In this document: one piece after another, positions 44,138 to 52,244 of the stretch
Position numbering within the stretch: the stretch's first letter is position 1
How the letters are laid out: each line of letters starts with the position of its first letter
Source: CAWACP01 sp963780655
Lineage (GTDB): Bacteria; Acidobacteriota; Terriglobia; Bryobacterales; Bryobacteraceae
Assembly: GCA_963780655.1 (NCBI GenBank)
Contig: CAWACP010000001.1
Coordinates: 1-64,000, forward strand
Reading direction: 5' to 3'
Length of the DNA: 64,000 bases
Program-made: the position numbers and the translations under genes
Notes under the pieces: generated by a model
What the model was told of the DNA's origin: nothing
The model's database searches: none
The model's input: only the letters and a program-made list of their open reading frames with translations

Positions 44138-46597
44138 ATGAGATTCCTGCAAGACATACGCGTGGCTGTCCGCTCACTGTCAGGCGCGAAGGGTGTGGCG
44201 TTCACCGTAATTCTCACCCTGGCGCTCGGCATCGGCGCCAACTCGGCTATTTTCACGCTGGTACGCGGCGTACTGCTCCGCCCTCTCGTCAACCGCGATG
44301 AGGACCGTCTGCTTTACATCAGCCAGAGCGCGCGCGGCCTCGGCTACGACGACGCGGCCTTCTCCATTCCCGAGATTCAGGATCTTGAGGCGAGCGTTCA
44401 TACCGTCAGCGAATTCGGTGACTTCTCGACCATCGGATTCTCCATGGTCGGTCTCGGCCAGCCGCGCGAGGTCCAGGCCGGCGTTGTCGACGGATCATAC
44501 TTCGACGTGATGGGCCTGCGCCCGGTGCTGGGCCGCCTGCTCGATGCGCGCGATGACGGTCCGCGGGCCGCCGGCGCGGTTGTACTCACGTACCGCTTCT
44601 GGACGAACACCCTGCACAGCGATCCGTCGGTGCTCGGAAAAACCGTCCGGCTCGACACGCGTACCGCGACGGTGGTGGGAGTGCTGGAACCGTCCATCCC
44701 ATATCCCGCGGAGACCGAAATCATTGCCAACGTCGTCACCAGCCCGCACCATCTCTCGGCCACCATGGTCACCGGACGCGTCCATCGCATGACCGAGTTG
44801 TTCGGCCGGCTCGCTCCCGGAGCCACTCTGGAAGCCGCGCGCGCCGAGCTGCGGACCGCCTACGGCGCCATGGTCAGAGCGCATCCGGAAGCCTATCCGT
44901 CCAGGGGCGGCTTTCGTATCGATGCCGTGCGCCTGCGCGATCAGATCACGGCGCGCGCGCGGCCGATACTGCTGGTCCTGCTCGCCGCATCGGTGCTCGT
45001 CTTCGTGATCGCGTGCTCGAACGTCGCCAACCTGATCCTGGCCCGGACGCTTCGCCGGGAAAACGAACTCGCCATCCGCGCGGCTCTGGGCGCAAGCACC
45101 CATGCGCTCCGCCGCGTTCTGCTGGCCGAAAGCGTGCTGCTCTGCGAGGCCGGCGCGGCGCTGGGCATACTGACGGCGCGTCCCATGGTGGCCGTCCTCG
45201 CTCGCTACGCCGCCCGCTTCTCCGTGCGCGCGGTGGATCTCACCGTCGACTCCAGCATGCTCTGGGTGGGTGGGTCGCTGGCCATCGTCGCGGCCGTGTT
45301 TCTGGCGTTCATCCCCCGGCTGCCGTCCTCCGGATCGCAGGGATACGGACTCGCGGGCGCGGGCGCTCGCGTCACCGGCGCAACCACCCGGCGCCAGCGC
45401 GTCTTCGCGGTTACTCAAATCGCCGCCTCGTTCCTGCTGCTGGCCGGGGCCAGCGCGCTGCTCCGGACCCTGCTCGCGCTGCAGGCCGCCCAGACGGGAC
45501 TTGACGTTCATCATGTGCTCGCCATCAATGTTCCCGTCGTGTTGTACCAGCGAACGCCGGAACAGAGCATCAATTTTTATAAGGAGACAATCCGCCGCGT
45601 TCGTTCGGATTGCATATTTCAACTACTTTTGGCGATGCCGTCGCCGTCGGCACCGCTGTGCCATGGCGGGATGCGCGCTTCGGCTTCGCACTGGCGCTCT
45701 CCGCGGATAATCGGGCCAGCAATCCGGCCGAAGATCCACGCGCCCGCTTCCGTATCATCTCTTCCCGGATTCTTCGCGGCCCTGGGCGTGCCCCTGATCG
45801 AGGGCCGGGATTTCAACGACGCCGATCGCCGGAACGCCGACCCGGTGGTCATCGTCAGCCTGAGCCTGGCGAAACGCCTTTTCCCGGGGCAGGATGCGCT
45901 GAACCATCATATTTTCTGGACCGACCCGGTGATCAAATTCATCGACGTCAGTCCCGTGCCCCGGCGTATTGTCGGCATCACCCCCGACATCGATGACGAG
46001 AACGTGGCGCCCGCACCGGCGCTGACCGTATATCACCCGTTCGATCAGCAACAGCTCTGGGGCGGCCGGCTCTTCGTTCACGTGCACTCCGATCCTTACG
46101 CGCTGGTGACGCCCATTACGCGCATCATTCGCGGCATGTCCGCCGAGCAACCGGTGGAGCACGCGGCTACTCTCGAAGACATCCGCGCCGAGGTGCTCAC
46201 GCCCGAGCGGCTGAACACGGTGGTGTTCGGCTGCTTCGCCGCGGTCGCCCTGATCATTGCGCTGGTCGGCGTCGCAGGCGTACTTGCTTTTTCGGTCAGC
46301 GGCCGCACGCGCGAGTTTGGCATTCGCATGGCCGTGGGATCTCCACCGCGACTGATCCTGATGCGCGTGGTTGCCGAGGGCGCCGCGATCGCCGCAGCCG
46401 GCGTCGTCGCAGGCGCTGTTTGTGGCCTCGCTCTGCTGACCATAGCGGGAGGCTATTTCCACGAGATTCGGTCGCCCGGGGCCGCTCCCGTAGCCGGCTC
46501 GGCCATTGTACTGTTGGCCGCCGCCATCATCGCCTCGGTGCTCCCGGCCGCCCGCGCGGCCCGCGTCAACGTCATGCAGGCGCTGCGAGCCGAATGA
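44138..46597 (+). CDS. ADOP/MacB-type ABC transporter permease, with an internal frame-shifted stretch
   Basis: An 819-residue acidobacterial permease of the MacB/FtsX class: N-terminal TM helix (VILTLALGIGANSAIFTLVRGVLLRPL), MacB periplasmic core domain, FtsX domain 1 (ILLVLLAASVLVFVIACSNVANLILARTLRRENELAIRAALGAS), a second periplasmic part, and a C-terminal FtsX domain ending VMQALRAE. No ATPase domain is present, as usual for the group. Between about 45610 and 45762 the sequence is out of frame: the current frame gives an improbable DCIFQLLLAMPSPSAP stretch, whereas the adjacent frame gives the expected GTAVPWRDARFGFALALSADNRA ... RARFRIIS, after which the main frame resumes at PGFFAALGVPLIEGRDF. 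Two compensating indels thus scramble about 50 residues of the second periplasmic domain; activity is doubtful. Confidence 0.8.
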   Translation: MRFLQDIRVAVRSLSGAKGVAFTVILTLALGIGANSAIFTLVRGVLLRPLVNRDEDRLLYISQSARGLGYDDAAFSIPEIQDLEASVHTVSEFGDFSTIGFSMVGLGQPREVQAGVVDGSYFDVMGLRPVLGRLLDARDDGPRAAGAVVLTYRFWTNTLHSDPSVLGKTVRLDTRTATVVGVLEPSIPYPAETEIIANVVTSPHHLSATMVTGRVHRMTELFGRLAPGATLEAARAELRTAYGAMVRAHPEAYPSRGGFRIDAVRLRDQITARARPILLVLLAASVLVFVIACSNVANLILARTLRRENELAIRAALGASTHALRRVLLAESVLLCEAGAALGILTARPMVAVLARYAARFSVRAVDLTVDSSMLWVGGSLAIVAAVFLAFIPRLPSSGSQGYGLAGAGARVTGATTRRQRVFAVTQIAASFLLLAGASALLRTLLALQAAQTGLDVHHVLAINVPVVLYQRTPEQSINFYKETIRRVRSDCIFQLLLAMPSPSAPLCHGGMRASASHWRSPRIIGPAIRPKIHAPASVSSLPGFFAALGVPLIEGRDFNDADRRNADPVVIVSLSLAKRLFPGQDALNHHIFWTDPVIKFIDVSPVPRRIVGITPDIDDENVAPAPALTVYHPFDQQQLWGGRLFVHVHSDPYALVTPITRIIRGMSAEQPVEHAATLEDIRAEVLTPERLNTVVFGCFAAVALIIALVGVAGVLAFSVSGRTREFGIRMAVGSPPRLILMRVVAEGAAIAAAGVVAGAVCGLALLTIAGGYFHEIRSPGAAPVAGSAIVLLAAAIIASVLPAARAARVNVMQALRAE

Positions 46598-46603
46598 CTC
46601 TAT

Positions 46604-46676
46604 GTGGGGCAGACGATCGGGTTTTGTCGTCTGCCATGCCTGGGCACTTGAACAGGCAGGCGATCGTCTGCCCCAC
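46604..46676. repeat. Nested palindromic repeat after the permease
   Basis: GTGGGGCAGACGATCG (46604-46619) and CGATCGTCTGCCCCAC (46661-46676) are perfect 16-bp inverted repeats; GTCGTCTGCC within the loop can also pair with the left arm. A half copy (GTGGGGCAGGCTTTCA) follows at 46713. Probable transcript end. Confidence 0.7.
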
Positions 46677-46769
46677 CGGGAGGGAGCGGTTTGGTTGCGG
46701 CGATGCTGCTGAGTGGGGCAGGCTTTCACCATTCGGGGTAACCGATGACTCGCAAGACGTTCATCAGCA

Positions 46770-46834
46770 GCCTGGCGACTATCTCCACGTCGTGAGCATC
46801 CCCGTCCGATTATCACCAGCAGGACTGACATGGT
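46770..46834 (+). pseudogene. Possible higB toxin 3' remnant
   Basis: GGCGACTATCTCCACGTCGTGAGCATC reads G-D-Y-L-H-V-V-S-I, and one frame change later GATTATCAC reads D-Y-H close to a stop, resembling the C-terminal V-x-I-x-D-Y-H of HigB toxins. It directly precedes a HigA-like remnant. Too short to be sure. Confidence 0.3.
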
Positions 46835-47000
46835 GGCTCAGAAATCAAAACGGCTTCAGCCGCTTCATCCTGGCGAGGTGCTCAGGGAACTGCTGCGGCG
46901 GGCCCGCAAACCGAATCGGGGGAATCGTCAAACGGCAGCGAGGCATCACCGGCGACACATCTCTTCCTGACAACGAACCTGGTCTGTTCTCGGGCCTCCT
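46830..47000 (+). pseudogene. higA-type XRE antitoxin remnant, frameshifted
   Basis: From the ATG at 46830 the frame reads MVAQKSKRLQPLHPGEVLRELL, the HigA N-terminal signature (HPGE-x-L-x-E), then goes out of frame with a stop at 46968-46970. A neighbouring frame gives NRIGGIVKRQRGITGDTSL, which is the R-I-x-x-I-x-x-x-RGIT-x-DT-A-L recognition region, with the helix between them shortened. The antitoxin is therefore broken and internally deleted. Nothing else coding is supported in 46677-47091. Confidence 0.55.
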
Positions 47001-47091
47001 CCAATTGACGCCCGGCGAGTAGTCCTTTGAGCCGATGGGCGTCCCGAAAGGGGTCCTCTGTGCGACGCTAATTTCGGGAGATACGTAACCT

Positions 47092-47484
47092 ATGACTGAC
47101 TGGTTCGCGCGCCCCGTCCTCCACGTCAGGGACGTCGATGCCTCGCTTCCCTTTTACGTGAACCTGCTTGGCTTCACGAGCCCATGGCGCTACGACGAGG
47201 AAGGCAGAGCGCGAGTCGCACAGGTCGACCGGCAGGGCTGTGCCCTCATCCTGGCCAACAACCTGGACCCGGAGAAGATTGGCAAGGGAGTGATATTCAT
47301 TTCCCTGAACGTCGAGCCGGCGACGCCCCAGGCCGCGGTCGCCGCGTTGGATGCGCTACGCGCAGAACTCGAAATCAAGGGCGTCCCAGTCAGGGAGGGT
47401 TCATGGGGCTATCGACTTCTGGTGGTCGATGATCTCGACGGCAATCAGCTCCTCTTCAACTATCCGCGCGAGGGCACACCATGA
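47092..47484 (+). CDS. VOC-superfamily protein (glyoxalase/bleomycin-resistance type)
   Basis: 130 residues with the paired beta-alpha-beta-beta-beta layout of the vicinal oxygen chelate fold: ARPVLHVRDVDASLPFYVNLLGFT at the start and VVDDLDGNQLLFNYPRE at the end, where metal-binding His and Glu positions often lie. The substrate is unknown; annotation as a bleomycin-resistance protein would be over-reading. Its stop overlaps the ATG of the DoxX gene (ATGA), so both are co-translated. Confidence 0.82.
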   Translation: MTDWFARPVLHVRDVDASLPFYVNLLGFTSPWRYDEEGRARVAQVDRQGCALILANNLDPEKIGKGVIFISLNVEPATPQAAVAALDALRAELEIKGVPVREGSWGYRLLVVDDLDGNQLLFNYPREGTP

Positions 47485-47852
47485 ACATCCTGTTGTGGGT
47501 CCTGCAGGTCCTCGCCGCGCTCCTGTACGGAGCATCGGGCGTCATGAAGGTCTTCCTGTTCGACAAGGTCAGCGAGGGGGTCCCGTCCTTTGGTGCGTTG
47601 CCGCGGGAAGCCTGGAGGGCCCTCGGCGTCCTCGAACTCGTCTGCACGGTCGGGCTGATCGTCCCCGCCGCCTTCCACTGGCAGCCGGCGCTCACGGTGG
47701 TGGCCGCCACGGTCCTGACCATCGAGAGCTTCGTGTTCGTCTGGGTGCACGCCAGGTACCGCGAGACCACGCCCATCATCGTAAGCGGCGTGCTGGGTCT
47801 CCTCATGGCGTTCATCGCGTACGGCCGGATGGTCCTGAGGCCGACCTTCTGA
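47481..47852 (+). CDS. DoxX-like membrane protein
   Basis: 123 residues with four predicted transmembrane helices: ILLWVLQVLAALLYGASGVMKVF, ALGVLELVCTVGLIVPAAF, ALTVVAATVLTIESFVFVWV and PIIVSGVLGLLMAFIAYGRMV. The GASGVMKVF and LGVLELVCTVGLIVP patterns are typical of the DoxX family. Coupled to the VOC gene by ATGA. The physiological role is not known; small DoxX proteins often accompany redox or detoxification genes. Confidence 0.82.
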   Translation: MNILLWVLQVLAALLYGASGVMKVFLFDKVSEGVPSFGALPREAWRALGVLELVCTVGLIVPAAFHWQPALTVVAATVLTIESFVFVWVHARYRETTPIIVSGVLGLLMAFIAYGRMVLRPTF

Positions 47853-47876
47853 AGGCGGGCCGTCCCAAAAAGGGTA

Positions 47877-47896
47877 GGGTTTCGGGGACGAAACCC
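47877..47896 (+). terminator. Hairpin after the DoxX gene
   Basis: GGGTTTCG (47877-47884) pairs with CGAAACCC (47889-47896), 4-nt loop, with no T-run on this strand. It may mark the transcript end between the convergent DoxX gene and the disrupted membrane-protein gene. The rest of 47853-48032 shows nothing. Confidence 0.35.
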
Positions 47897-48032
47897 GCGT
47901 TCGAGGCTCAGCATTAACCCACTCTCGAAATGGTTGTCGTCGCCGACACGTCCCCAATCGGGAGGATATCGAATCTCTTTGAATGGCCTTTTCTATCACA
48001 CCAGCCTTACACTTTCACCGATAAAAAGATCT

Positions 48033-48678
48033 TCATTCTTTGTGGCTCTCGAATTCTTGTTCTGTTGCCGGTGCAGGCTCCGGAAGGGACACACTCGTGC
48101 TCGGTTCCGGGGCACCGCTCGCGGCTTTCTGCTGCTGAAATAAGAGTACGACACCTGAGTTTGGAAGCAACCACGATTCGTATCGCACAGTTAACAAGCA
48201 GTCTCGGTCATTGCAATCGAGCGCCGCTTCATCGAACCCAAAAGCCATCATGCTGACCCTCACGCTCGATGGATAGTTTAATGTCACGGCGAAGCCGCGG
48301 GTGGGATGACTCATGCTCCACGCGAGCGGGGCCCCTCGGATAACCTGGTATTTTACTCCTATCCGCACTTTCAGTCCATCAATGCTCCGGTATTGATTCA
48401 GTGAGAGGTTGTAACCAATGACCTCATTCTCGTCGTTTAAGACGCGTTTAAGCTTGCACGGATCATCGGCCAAGGTAAACGTGACCGCGGAGCAGTGTTG
48501 GTTACTAGCGTCGCGTAACATCGCGTTCTGCTCAGGCCCAGTTATTGCGATCTTCAGCTCCTTACACGTCGGCATGACATCTGCATCACCTGTCCATTGA
48601 GCTAACTCAAGGATCGTTCCACCGACCGCCCGGCACACGTAAGATATGGTTTCATCTACATCCCAGAGGAGATCGGAG
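48033..48678 (-). pseudogene. 3' part of the IS-interrupted membrane-protein gene
   Basis: Continuation of the gene that begins at 50607. Joining 50130 directly to 48670 (one copy of the 8-bp target duplication kept) gives an uninterrupted frame: ...ELRINASSDSD then LLWDVDETISYVCRAV. The C-terminal domain (about 210 residues) is beta-rich: KELKIAITGPEQNAML, CSAVTFTLADDPCKLKRVL, GLKVRIGVKYQVIRGAPLAWSM, TRGFAVTLNYPSSVRVSMMAFG and YESWLLPNSGVVLLFQQQK, ending in a proline/serine-rich tail. The single long - strand frame 48033-49967 is a chimera of this part with IS sequence and is not a real gene. The region is more AT-rich than its surroundings. Confidence 0.8.
48671..48678. repeat. Target-site duplication, left (GATCGGAG)
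   Basis: Perfect 8-bp direct repeat with 50130-50137, abutting the left end of the IS256-family element. Confidence 0.85.
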
Positions 48679-50129
48679 GGGAATGCCCGGAGCTCCGTTG
48701 AAAGTAGCGGCTCCCGTGTAACCCACTCTACGACGCCTTTCTCCGCTTTGACAACTGCTGTGCTTAGAGCGGCGCCAGCGCTTCCAATTCTCTGATGAGC
48801 GCCGGAATCTGTTTGTACCCCGTGACCCGGCGGAACTGCTTCTGCGCAACCAAGAGCCCCGACCCCACCCAGCGCTCCCGCTGGTCGCCGCCGTGCCAGC
48901 GTTTCACGTTCTTGCAAACCTGCTCCACAATCGAGAACGCCGACTCGATCACATTGGTGCTGGCCAGGGTCTTTCGCAGTTGCATCGGGACGTGAAGCCG
49001 ATGCACGGTCAGGGTCTCCTCCATCCCTTCGCCCAAACTCCGCGCCGCGCTCGGATTGAGATCCATCAGTTCGCGATGCAGCGTGTTCAGCGCTTGCTTG
49101 GCAGCGGCGTAGTCTTCCAGAGCGTAGGCCGCGTTGAGCTTCTTCGCCACCGCCGGTTTCTGTTCGTCGGTCAGATGATCCAGCACATTGCGCCGCTTGT
49201 GGACCTGGCAGCGCTGGATCGCCGCCGACTCGCCGGCGTGCTTTTTCACTGCGGCAGTCAGCGCCTTGCCGCCATCCAGAACGTAGAGCCGCGGCTCGGT
49301 GAAATCGAGCCCGCGACTCACCAGGTCGCCGAGCAACTCGCCGACTACCGTCGCGTTTTCGGTGGCGCCTTGCCGAATGCCCAAGATCGTTTTCCGCCCG
49401 TCCTGGCCGATTCCCAACGCGGCCACCATCTGCTGCCCTTCGAACGGCGTCGCATCGATCAGCAACGCGCACAGCCGCGTCTTGTCCAGCCGGCGCTCCA
49501 TCATGTCCTTCAACTTCGCCCGGCTCGCCTCGATGAAATGCTCGCTGACCGCGCTCTTCTCCAGACCGTACGCTTCGGTGAACTGCGCGCACCGCCTGGC
49601 CGTATTTCCTCGTGCTCAGGCCGAGCATCAACTTCTCCCAAACCGTTTCCGTCAGCGGCTCGCCGCGGTGGAACATCTCGTAGCTGCCCAACCGCACTTC
49701 CTGGTCGTCGGTCGTGCGCACGCGCGGCCGCTCGACCGGAACCTTCTGCCCCATCACCACGCAGTAGCCGCGCTCGCTGCCCCACCGATTGGCCGTCCTT
49801 TCCGCCTGCCGCTGGCTGCGCTCGCCGACCAGCTCCCGGACTTCTTCCTGCATCAGCAGATCCATCAACTGCAAGCCGGCTTGACGAATCAATTCGCCCA
49901 CGCCCTTGCCGCAACCAGCCCACCATCTCGGCCATCGGCAGCACCATCTGCACCGCCGGATTTCCATCCGCGGCCATTGCCTCGAGCTGCTTCACAGCTC
50001 GCTGCGATTCAATCTGATATGGTTTCTTCATAGCGACTCTCCTTTTTCTCGGCAAAAGAAAATTTGCTCTCAGCCTATCAAGGCTTCGAGCGGGGAGTCG
50101 CTACTTTCTACGATCTACCGGGCATTCCC
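48679..50129 (-). mobile_element. IS256-family insertion sequence, 1451 bp
   Basis: Ends are defined by imperfect terminal inverted repeats of about 37 bp (48679-48715 and 50093-50129), both starting GGGAATGCCCGG and sharing GAAAGTAGCG further in, about 30 of 37 matching. An 8-bp duplication GATCGGAG flanks it exactly, the size known for IS256. The transposase is on the - strand and carries two frameshifts, so the element is probably immobile now. It interrupts a membrane-protein gene in the TIR island. Confidence 0.9.
48764..50031 (-). pseudogene. IS256-family (mutator-type) transposase, two frameshifts
   Basis: The start is ATG 50031 (AAAGGAGA upstream), MKKPYQIESQRAVKQLEAM. One extra base near 49917 shifts to the frame GCGKGVGELIRQAGLQLMDLLM ... 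KVPVERPRVRTTDDQEV ... KLMLGLSTRKYGQAVR, and another near 49586 shifts to QFTEAYGLEKSAVSEHFIEASRAKLKDMM, which runs to the natural end LIRELEALAPL. DDE residues are recognisable in LLIDATPFEG, YVLDGGKAL and NVIESAF, with the family motif RCQVHKRRNVLDHL. As it stands no full-length enzyme is made. Confidence 0.88.
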
Positions 50130-50137
50130 GATCGGAG
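50130..50137. repeat. Target-site duplication, right (GATCGGAG)
   Basis: Matches 48671-48678 and abuts the right inverted repeat. Confidence 0.85.
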
Positions 50138-50607
50138 TCGCTCGACGCGTTAATTCTAAGTTCGTACTCGACTCTTTCTCTATACAGCGTTGCTATGTAC
50201 CGATGTATGCGCGAGTGAAAGAATTCCAAGAAACTACCTTTTCGGTCCAGATCTTGAACCTTAAAAAAAGCCTTGATAGTCTTCGTTTGCAACGATATCA
50301 GTTGCTGTTGATCAAGCGTCTTCAAGTAATTCTGCTGCAGGATCGTATCCGCAATACGTCTTTGGAAGTAATCTTGCTAGTCGCGGAACTCTATCACAAT
50401 TGCGATGAGACCAATGCTGAGTAGGGCTACCGTCATATCTTCTAGCAACTTGCGCGCCAAGCCAAAGCCGTATGGCACATGAGGGTAGGCGTCCTCCCAA
50501 ACCGTCGCAGCGAGACCTGCGACAAGCCCGGAGAGTATCAAGAGGATGCTATACGTGAGCGTCTTGTGTGCTGTTAACCCAGAGAGGTACCCATGACGTT
50601 TTCGCAC
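50130..50607 (-). pseudogene. 5' part of a two-TM membrane-protein gene, with in-frame amber codon and IS insertion
   Basis: From GTG 50607 the frame reads MRKRHGYLSGLTAHKT and two hydrophobic segments, LTYSILLILSGLVAGLAATVW and DMTVALLSIGLIAIVIEF, then RD and a TAG at codon 77 (50377-50379). The same frame continues beyond it without a break: QDYFQRRIADTILQQNYLKTLDQQQLISLQTKTIKAFF ... RVEYELRINASSDSD, up to the IS. The ancestral protein was about 371 residues: two N-terminal helices, a helical linker, and a C-terminal beta domain now at 48033-48678. Two independent lesions (amber, IS) indicate loss of function. It lies 231 bp downstream of the TIR gene on the same strand, so it may have been the membrane partner of a TIR module. 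Family not recognised. Confidence 0.78.
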
Positions 50608-50838
50608 GCAATTAACATATCGGTGAAGACGAGTGTTGTCAAGCTGCCATGAATTTCGGCACCGTAATAACGATTTCCGCCTCGCAGAAGCCCACGGTAC
50701 CGCATCGGATCTGCGGGGGACTGCGTCATTTCATTGGGCACATCGACCGGCCGAACGCTATTTCAACGGAGTGCCCGAGCTCTCAGTCGGCGTCACCATG
50801 GGTGACCGGCAAACCGGCCCCGCCTGCATTTGCTGAAA
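50608..50838. other. Gap between TIR and membrane-protein genes
   Basis: 231 bp, more GC-rich than the genes on either side. Both strands carry short open frames (+ strand 50649-50870 is the longest) but none has a convincing start or codon pattern. It may be the remnant of an inserted element. Confidence 0.3.
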
Positions 50839-51570
50839 TCACTCGCGTCTACCCGCGAGACGCAGCGTGATGGTCATCTGTTGAATATAGTTGGCCGCCT
50901 CTTGTTCTGTTGCGATTTCCGATGCGTCGATGCCAGTTCGCCACTCCGGTGGAAGTTCTTTTTCCACAGCTTGGAACTGCTTTATCTGGGCGCGTATCAA
51001 ATCTGAAATCGGCCGACGTTTATGAAAAGATGCGGAAGACGGCCGCGGCACAACAATTCCCATTACGCCCCGAGCCAGCCGATCGCGCCACGCCTGTTCC
51101 CGAGCGCGCCCCTTCGCGTGTCCTCGTTCCGTCAAGCGAGCAGGTTCACGCAAGCCCTTGGACAGCTGAAGCTCATCGCGACGCTTCTTAAGCGAACGAA
51201 CCAGCTTTTGGTAACCGTTGGGTTCAAAAAGATCGACCCAATGCCACCTCGTCAGCCTCTCCGGGACGTCGCACTCCTGCAATCTGACCGGGATCAGGAA
51301 GATTGTGCCTTCAGGCTTCTCGTCGGCAGCATCCAAGGTGAGGCTGATTTCTTTTTGAACGTACCCTGCCTTATTGATCGAGCGGGGCGACAAGCACACA
51401 AGCACGACTTCCGCCCTCTTTACTGCCTTCTGTATCTCTGCCCGCCAATCAGCACCGGGGAGTAAATCCTCTTCATCAAGCCACGGCCTAAATCCCTCTT
51501 TTGACAGGCGCTGATATAAAGTGCGTACCGCTTCCTTATCGCTGGACGCATGACAGAGAAAAACGCGCAT
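50839..51570 (-). CDS. TIR-domain protein
   Basis: About 243 residues from ATG 51570; a TTG at 51582 overlapping the RHH stop (TTGA) is an alternative. Residues about 1-130 are a bacterial TIR domain: MRVFLCHASSDKEAVRTLYQRLSKEGFRPWLDEEDLLPGADWRAEIQKAVKRAEVVLVCLSPRSINKAGYVQKEI. The Glu in YVQKEI (about E74) is at the position of the NADase catalytic glutamate. The next part has WHWVDLFEPNGYQKLVRSLKKR; the C-terminal 110 residues (RPISDLIRAQIKQFQAVEKELPPEWRTGI) are helical and unrecognised. Such proteins deplete NAD or make signalling nucleotides in phage defence. Context: RHH gene upstream, two-TM gene downstream, local AT-rich composition suggesting acquisition. Confidence 0.82.
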   Translation of the reverse strand: MRVFLCHASSDKEAVRTLYQRLSKEGFRPWLDEEDLLPGADWRAEIQKAVKRAEVVLVCLSPRSINKAGYVQKEISLTLDAADEKPEGTIFLIPVRLQECDVPERLTRWHWVDLFEPNGYQKLVRSLKKRRDELQLSKGLREPARLTERGHAKGRAREQAWRDRLARGVMGIVVPRPSSASFHKRRPISDLIRAQIKQFQAVEKELPPEWRTGIDASEIATEQEAANYIQQMTITLRLAGRRE

Positions 51571-51578
51571 TGGAAAGC

Positions 51579-51758
51579 TCAATTGCCTATCCGTTCCAAC
51601 ATCTCGGCATCGCGTGACACAATGAATGCGCTCCGGTTGATACCCAGCCTTTTCGCCGCGCGGATGCGCGAGAGAATCTCCGGATCAACGCGAATCATGA
51701 TCGGTGTCTTAATTCTGACTCTCTCCGTCCGTATCCCGGCCCGGCTTTGGGAATGCAT
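51579..51758 (-). CDS. Small ribbon-helix-helix (CopG-like) protein
   Basis: 59 residues, start ATG 51758: MHSQSRAGIRTERVRI, then KTPIMIRVDPEILSRIRAAKRLGINRSAFIVSRDAEMLERIGN. The pattern of a short strand (IMIRVDPEI), helix (LSRIRAAKRLG) and N-R-S-A-F-I is the RHH fold used by CopG/Arc antitoxins and repressors. Its stop lies at the start of the TIR gene, so it is the first gene of a coupled - strand unit and may autoregulate it. Confidence 0.65.
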   Translation of the reverse strand: MHSQSRAGIRTERVRIKTPIMIRVDPEILSRIRAAKRLGINRSAFIVSRDAEMLERIGN

Positions 51759-51876
51759 GCTTCGGCCCCTTGATCGCCAACCGTGATTGTACTGCGCCTC
51801 GAATTGTTAGCGATTGCCATGTGATAAAGACTCAATGGCTCTTCGACTTACGAATACGGACGCCAGGTAATTCAGC

Positions 51877-52030
51877 TCACCGCACGCCTGTTGTCGTTGT
51901 GCTCGACCACCGAAAACCCCACTGGCGTCGCCTTCGAGAATGATTCACGGCGGACGTTGACTCCCGGCAGATGCTCCAGCCCCACCAACTCGCGCGGCGC
52001 TCCGGTGGCGTGCGGTTCTTCATCCTAAAA
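51877..52030 (-). pseudogene. Possible gene fragment of unknown family
   Basis: In the 486-bp stretch 51759-52244 one - strand frame reads ATGAPRELVGLEHLPGVNV, then RRESFSKATPVGFSVVEHNDNRRAVS and a stop at about 51877, with protein-like composition; an adjacent frame upstream (RFFDRCEDLLHNFRMKNRT) may be its beginning after a frameshift. No start, no family. The remainder of the stretch holds a repeat at 52096 and otherwise nothing I can support. Confidence 0.3.
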
Positions 52031-52095
52031 TTGTGAAGCAGATCCTCGCAGCGATCGAAGAAACGCGCGTTGAATACAGGTAGATCCCAGTTTCC

Positions 52096-52124
52096 ATCCG
52101 CGTTCATCTCCGTTCATCCGCGGC
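52096..52124. repeat. ATCCGCGTTCAT...TTCATCCGCGG repeat, copy 1
   Basis: ATCCGCGTTCATCTCCGTTCATCCGCGG-type unit; a related copy is at 52800. Each contains internal TTCATC repeats. Confidence 0.55.
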
Positions 52125-52244
52125 TACCCCACTCCCTCAGTAACCACAATCTTTCCCCCGCCTCGCCCCGCAATATCAATCGCCTGACCGGCCCCCGCGC
52201 CCAGGACCCTTGCAACCGCCCGATAAGCTGATCGCATCCCCACC

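Noticed and set aside
48033..49967. Single 644-codon - strand frame
   Set aside because: A chimera of transposase sequence in a secondary frame, shadow sequence and the 3' end of the interrupted membrane-protein gene, created by the IS insertion.
50649..50870. 73-codon + strand frame between the TIR and membrane-protein genes
   Set aside because: No Shine-Dalgarno, opposite orientation to the module, overlaps the TIR 3' end and has no family resemblance.
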